A DNA stretch of 64,000 nucleotides from Impatiens glandulifera (lineage: Eukaryota > Streptophyta > Magnoliopsida > Ericales > Balsaminaceae). The stretch is from NCBI RefSeq assembly GCF_907164915.1, contig NC_061864.1:20620484-20684483 (forward strand), read 5' to 3'. The notes beneath the pieces are model-generated. The model did not search any database, was not told the DNA's origin, and was given only the letters and a program-made list of their open reading frames with translations. Every line of letters starts with the position of its first letter. The stretch's first letter is position 1. Shown one piece after another: positions 59,601 to 64,000 of this stretch. The translations under genes and the position numbers were made by a program.

Positions 59601-62600
59601 ATTCTACAGATAATAAGGAAGATGTCGTTAGCATTTAATTGGAAAATCAGATAACCTATATCCAATGTAACACGGGTATTTTGGCCTCAATGAGAATCTC
59701 ACTAGACTAGGAGGGACTTGTTTGGAGTTCACTAGCATAACGACCAAGTTTGTGAAAATCAGGTCAGCAATACCTTTTAAATGAGTTGTGTTCTATTTTA
59801 TATACACTAAAAAAAAGGAGCTGGTGGATTCACACATTTTATATAGAGAAAAAAGTCAGGATCTTACTGTAAAAGAAGTCTTGCAGACTCGCGACACTCT
59901 GCAACACGGGAATTATATCCAGAATTACTTGTCAATGCTTGCTTCAAGCCAGAAGATGCTAACAATATCTTGTAAGCTTTCTGTGTACCATTATCATGGA
60001 ATTGGTACTTCGGTAGGCGTATAAGTTTGTGCTCCTTGGTCTATACATGAGAAATGAGACTTATGTAATTTTTAATTTAAGGTTATATGATACATATCTG
60101 AAGAAAATAAAATTATGAAATGGGACAGAAGAAGAACAAAATACATTAATATATAGGCAGAAATAAGCTGCTGGAGCAGAAATCTGAATACCGTACACAA
60201 ATACATTGATTATGATGAGCACCTCGTGTTAGAAACATTTCAATCAAACATCTGAAAAAATGAAGCCTTAATGTGGCTGTGGAGATAACTATAGAAAAAG
60301 ATGATTATGGTCTGCCAAATAATTCATTCATGACTTATGCCATAGAACACATGGAAGGGTCTATATCTTACACCTAATCTGTATAGGCATAAAAAAATAT
60401 CCGTTTACAGTTTTATTGTTAATTAGTAGCTTTATGGGGGTATATGCTAGCAGAGGACATTTTGGAGGGAACGGAACAAATGTACATTCTATGGATAACG
60501 GTTCAGGAACAAAAGGAATAAGATTTTTTCTTCACTCTTTTGTACAAGTAAAAAAGGAGGGGCCAACACAGAATGAGATGAGATTTTTCTGAGTTGAACG
60601 GGATCGAAATTGTATTTTTTTTGGTTTTTTTCTCTGGACTCATGTTCTTTCTTTCCATTCTTGCTTGTAATTTATGATCACACTTTGTGTGCCTTTTTAT
60701 GCTGACAACAAAGGCAGCTAGTAGTTAAAAACTTTGTTCATGTTGAATATTGTGAACCTTGCTTCTCATCTATAGTGAATTTTGATATACCTTAAACTTG
60801 AATTAAGTATATATCTTAAAAGTAATGAACAAGGTAATTATAATTAAGAACAAAGAGAAAAGAAGAATTAATAGAGGAGAGATAGAACTCTAATTGCTAA
60901 GGTGAATACAATGGGGAAAGAAGGAAGAAAATAGAGAGAGAAGTTGGACTTGAGAGATTTCTCGAATAATGTCTTTGGTACTCTGCGGATCATGATATTT
61001 TCCTTATATAGCCTCCAGCTACCATAATCAATTCTTCAGCCGAATATTCTTCAGATTATATTCTCTTCCTTATATACTCTCCGGCTGCCACAATCAATTT
61101 CCTAGCCAATCTCACACTTTTGGCTACTGGTTATTAATAATATTTATTTCTATATATTCTCAGTCAATTAACTATCCTTATTAATAACTATTTATTGTGC
61201 AGAATTAAAATAGAATTGCTGACATTAGTTACGTCGCTAGGGTTAGGACCATAACCCTAACGATCACTCGTATGATTAGTCTTCCTTTCAACATTTGTTC
61301 GACATGAATACAATTAAAAGAAGAAGCTGACTTATTTCCAGCCAACCCAAGTTTTGGAAATTCAGATTCCAACCAAGTTTCATCTTCCCATATTGACAAT
61401 AAACGAAGGTTCATTTCAGCTCTCAAGCATCAGATGACTCTTCGAACCATATAAGTTGTCAAAATTGTTTCCATAGACTATCTGGTGTTCTTCAAACTAC
61501 GCAAATTGTCTCAAAAGATTTCACAATTGTAAGACATAAGAACAATTATAAAACTCTACATCAAATTCTACATCAGGTGGTTCATCAAACATAATAAGTA
61601 ATTGCATCTCATCCATGTTTTATGTCTTTAAATCCTCTGAAAGAAAAATTCAACATCTTGTGGTTTCTCGAACCACAAAAATTGGACGCAATTTGGACTT
61701 GACACAAAATATGCTTGGGAAATGGGATCAAACACCAACATCCTATCTTCAAGGCGCAAAACATCTTCAAATATTCTTTCAAATTCAGATTCTCCCAAGT
61801 CAACTCGATAATGATCATCCTTTTCAACGTAGGTTGCCTTTGTATTCTCTCGGTCATCGCACACTAGGGAGACTTGCAAATAAATAAACGAAGAATTTGA
61901 ATTATCGTAATTTTTTCATCGAGATTGTCGTGTTTTATATGATTAATATATGGGGTCTCCACTTCTTTTCCATAACAAAATTCGTTGAGAGGAAGCGCGT
62001 CTTCCACTTTAAAACAATCGTCGTCAAAAGGGGTTTCGTCTTTGTTTGGAGCCGAATGTGTCCATGAGGAAGGCGTCAATTGTGAATGTGTCAATGGAAG
62101 ATGTGTCGATTGTCCCACATTTTCTACATGTTCTACATTTTGCTCGTCATCTTCCGATAACTCTTCGGATTCGAATATCAATTTTTGACGATCATTCTTC
62201 CCACTTTTGCCTTGTTATTTCTTCATCGGCCTTTTGTTTCTGCTTTTTTTATTTCACTAGCGATCCTCCATGATTTTAACAAGTCGGTTATTCATTGACA
62301 CTATTTTGCGATTAACTCCCACGGTTCTGGCTGCACTTTCTTTTGTATATGTCGTGGATCGTCTCATGCGTAGGACCCAAACTCACGTCGCAATAGTTGT
62401 TTCAGTTCTCTCCACGTCCAATCATTTGCTGAGAGTTTTCATGACCACATGTTCCCTAAGCCATCGTAGTGCATTTTCTCTCATGTGACTTGTCGCAAGA
62501 TTCACCTCATCTTCTTCAAGCGTATCGTTAACCCGAAAAAATCTTTCTGCCTTGTAAATTCAGTCTTCGACATTTTTCCTAAAGGATTTGGGGAAATTCA

Positions 62601-63571
62601 TTTTGACAACTCACCAAACTTCATTCATTCGTGCGCCTTACTGCGGTTACGTATTTCATTCAACTCCCCGTCGATATGTGTTTCCACGATATTGCCAAGA
62701 ACGCCGCTCTGATACTAATGATATACCTTAAACTTGAATTAGGTATATATCTTAAAAGTAATGAACAAAATAATTATAATTAAGAACGAAGAGAAGATAA
62801 GAATTAATAGGGGAGAGGTAGAACTCTAACTGCTAGGGTGAATACAATGGGGGAAGAAGGAAGAAGATAAAGAGAGAAGTTGATTTGAGAGATTTCTCGA
62901 ATAATGTCTTAGGTACTCTGCGGATCATGATATTTTCCTTATATAGCCTTCAGCTACCATAACCAATTCTTCAGCCGAATACTCTCTTCTTTATATACTC
63001 TCCAGCTGCCACAATCAATTTTCCAGCCAATCTCACACTTTTGGCTATTGCGTTATTAATTATATTTATTTTCATATATTCTCAGTCAATTAACTATCCT
63101 TATTAATAACTATTTATTGTGCAGAATTAAAATAGAACTGCTGACATTAGTTACGTCTACCCGTCAGCTTATTTTAGGGTTAGGACCCTAACCCTAACGA
63201 TCACTCATATCAAATTTCTTCTTATTTTGCCTCCAATTCTCATCCCTAATTATTTTGGAGATAAAATTAGAGGTAACGTCTTAAACTTTTTACATCTCAT
63301 TTGAGAATCAAGTTTCTTACCACTATACTAAATCATGACTCCAGTAATAAGTAAAAGAAATTTAACACATTTAAGAATATAACAGCAAATCAAGTTGATA
63401 AAGAAAATAGTGTCAACCAAGCTGCTCAAATAAGATAATGAAATTAATTGATCTAAGCATTAATTGACTACCTTACAGTTCATACATGTCAGACAGCCAT
63501 AGCTTGAAAGGAGAATAGCTGATTGATCTAAGATCCCATTCTTCAGACCTAAATATTCATTTTCAATGAGC
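56666..63571 (-). CDS. GALAK: Galacturonokinase (GHMP kinase family), C-terminal part; 5' exons outside the window
   Basis: Seven exons: 63571-63472, 60034-59868, 58689-58649, 58533-58505, 57899-57830, 57749-57660 and 56910-56666 keep frame and encode the last 246 residues or so of a protein of about 420. Recognisable parts are NGILDQSAILLSSYGCLTC, YKILLASSGLKQALTSNSGY, KRAEHYFSEEVRVKKG, LISASGLSSIQKYECG and the GHMP motif 3 region APGVYGCRFSGAGFRGCC, ending CARVI. The enzyme phosphorylates D-galacturonate at C-1 in the cytosol to salvage pectin sugar into UDP-galacturonate. The ATP loop (motif 2) lies upstream and is not in view. Introns are 29-41 bp exons apart in places, with very short exons (29 and 41 bp) supported by exact frame. 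The intron 60035-63471 holds an LTR element. An Arg codon is split at the 63571 acceptor. Confidence 0.92.
57184..57389 (+). mobile_element. MITE, family 1, copy e (galacturonokinase intron)
   Basis: Left end CCTTGTTTGATG and right end CCCACATCAAACAAGG are inverted repeats. The internal blocks GTGGATTATTTGGATTAAATG, GGGTAATTTGATATTTGG and GGGTTATTTGGAATTAATCC match the family. Further terminus-like pieces (CTTGATTTGGGTTATTTT near 57109, GAGCTTGTTTGACTT near 57159) suggest an older copy split by this one. Confidence 0.75.
60783..61275 (-). repeat. 3' LTR of the intronic LTR element
   Basis: 493 bp, aligned along its length with 62719-63212. It contains an extra TTCAGATTATATTC-type block absent from the right LTR. 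Confidence 0.88.
62719..63212 (-). repeat. 5' LTR of the intronic LTR element
   Basis: 494 bp, starting TGATATACC and ending ATATCA. Near its right end it has an insertion (CTACCCGTCAGCTTATTT) and the palindrome-like GGGTTAGGACCCTAACCC. Confidence 0.88.
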
Positions 63572-64000
63572 CTATACATGACAAGAAAAAGATTAGATAT
63601 ATATTCATTTCAGAGTAATAATACTATGGAATCATAGCACAAGTCAAAAAGTGCAGCTATGTAACTTTCAATTGACACAGCTTTACATAAAACTGAGAAG
63701 AATAAAAAATAAACTTGTTTAAAATAAAAATGAACAAGGGTTATGACAGGTTTCCAAAGAAAAGAGCTTAAAAAGTGGAACTTTCTACAAACATTGTAGC
63801 CCAAGTGAAAGTTAGAATAAATGTCTAACCACTACTTTCACTACCCCTCACCATTGGTACATGTCCTCAAAACTTTCCAAGAAACAATTCCAAATATTTT
63901 TCTGACAGTTGTTAGTTGGAATTAGTTTCAGTTATTTATTATTCTTTACAAGTTTCAGTTCTAAGTATATGTTTGAACAGTCAAATCTCTTAAGGATATT
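63572..64000 (-). other. Galacturonokinase intron continuing past the window edge
   Basis: No exon could be recognised between the acceptor at 63572 and the window end, so the upstream exons, including the ATP-binding motif, lie beyond 64000. Confidence 0.6.

Larger units (their letters stand above)
60783..63212 (-). mobile_element. Older non-autonomous LTR retroelement inside a galacturonokinase intron
   Basis: LTRs at 60783-61275 and 62719-63212 begin TGATATACC and end ATATCA (TATGA in the left copy). The 5-bp target duplication AATTT is seen at 60778-60782 and 63213-63217. Next to the right LTR the minus strand reads TAGTATCAGAGC, nearly the tRNA-iMet primer complement, so the element is antisense to the plus strand and parallel to the host gene. 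The 1.4-kb interior has short broken frames, including a gag-like piece (NDWTWRELKQLLRREFGS, about 62370-62420) and an acidic stretch near 61900-62180. No RT or integrase is present. The LTRs show many substitutions and indels, so it is older than the element at 40.7 kb. Confidence 0.88.

Noticed and set aside
61609..62712. Short open frames on both strands in the galacturonokinase intron
   Set aside because: They belong to the broken interior of the LTR element and are interrupted by stops and frameshifts, so they are not host genes.
63170..63200. Telomeric repeat
   Set aside because: Only two or three degenerate units in inverted arrangement within an LTR; not an interstitial telomere array.
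1..64000. CRISPR array, operon, riboswitch or prokaryotic features
   Set aside because: The sequence is plant nuclear DNA with spliced genes; no regularly spaced identical repeats with unique spacers were seen.

Overview
This window is nuclear DNA from a flowering plant, most likely a eudicot. It is AT-rich, its genes have many GT-AG introns, the protein families are plant-type (secretory phospholipase A2, eight-cysteine lipid-transfer proteins, galacturonokinase, a chloroplast YceD homologue), and it is full of plant transposable elements. Species cannot be told from the sequence. All gene models were assembled by hand from splice sites and reading-frame continuity; the six multi-exon models all keep frame across every junction.

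Layout: 1.28-2.35 kb, minus, a chloroplast-type YceD/DUF177 protein. 5.78-12.20 kb, plus, a 12-exon RGP1 homologue (partner of the Rab6-type GEF). 13.15-13.53 and 14.86-15.27 kb, minus, two tandemly duplicated lipid-transfer-like genes. 15.84 kb, plus, tRNA-Lys(UUU). 17.62-26.41 kb, plus, a 15-exon VPS16 (VACUOLELESS1) gene whose introns are packed with MITEs. 27.2-29.6 kb, a segmental duplication, one copy with a third lipid-transfer-like gene and the other with that gene missing. 29.6-36.1 kb, AT-rich and gene-free. 36.14-39.97 kb, minus, a type II membrane glycosyltransferase-like protein. 40.75-44.21 kb, a young Ty3/gypsy element with near-identical LTRs, a 5-bp target duplication and a large in-frame deletion. 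45.50-46.91 kb, minus, a secretory phospholipase A2. 47-56.6 kb, extremely AT-rich sequence with degraded elements and a three-copy higher-order repeat. 56.67-63.57 kb, minus, the 3' seven exons of galacturonokinase, one intron of which carries an older LTR element; the 5' part lies beyond the window.

The genes do not form a pathway. RGP1 and VPS16 both act in endomembrane traffic, but their proximity is probably chance. I saw no convincing undescribed biological system. The best leads are the segmental duplication with gene loss, the lipid-transfer gene duplication that includes the upstream regions, the deleted but uninterrupted retroelement ORF, the MITE and SINE families, and the AT-rich higher-order repeat.
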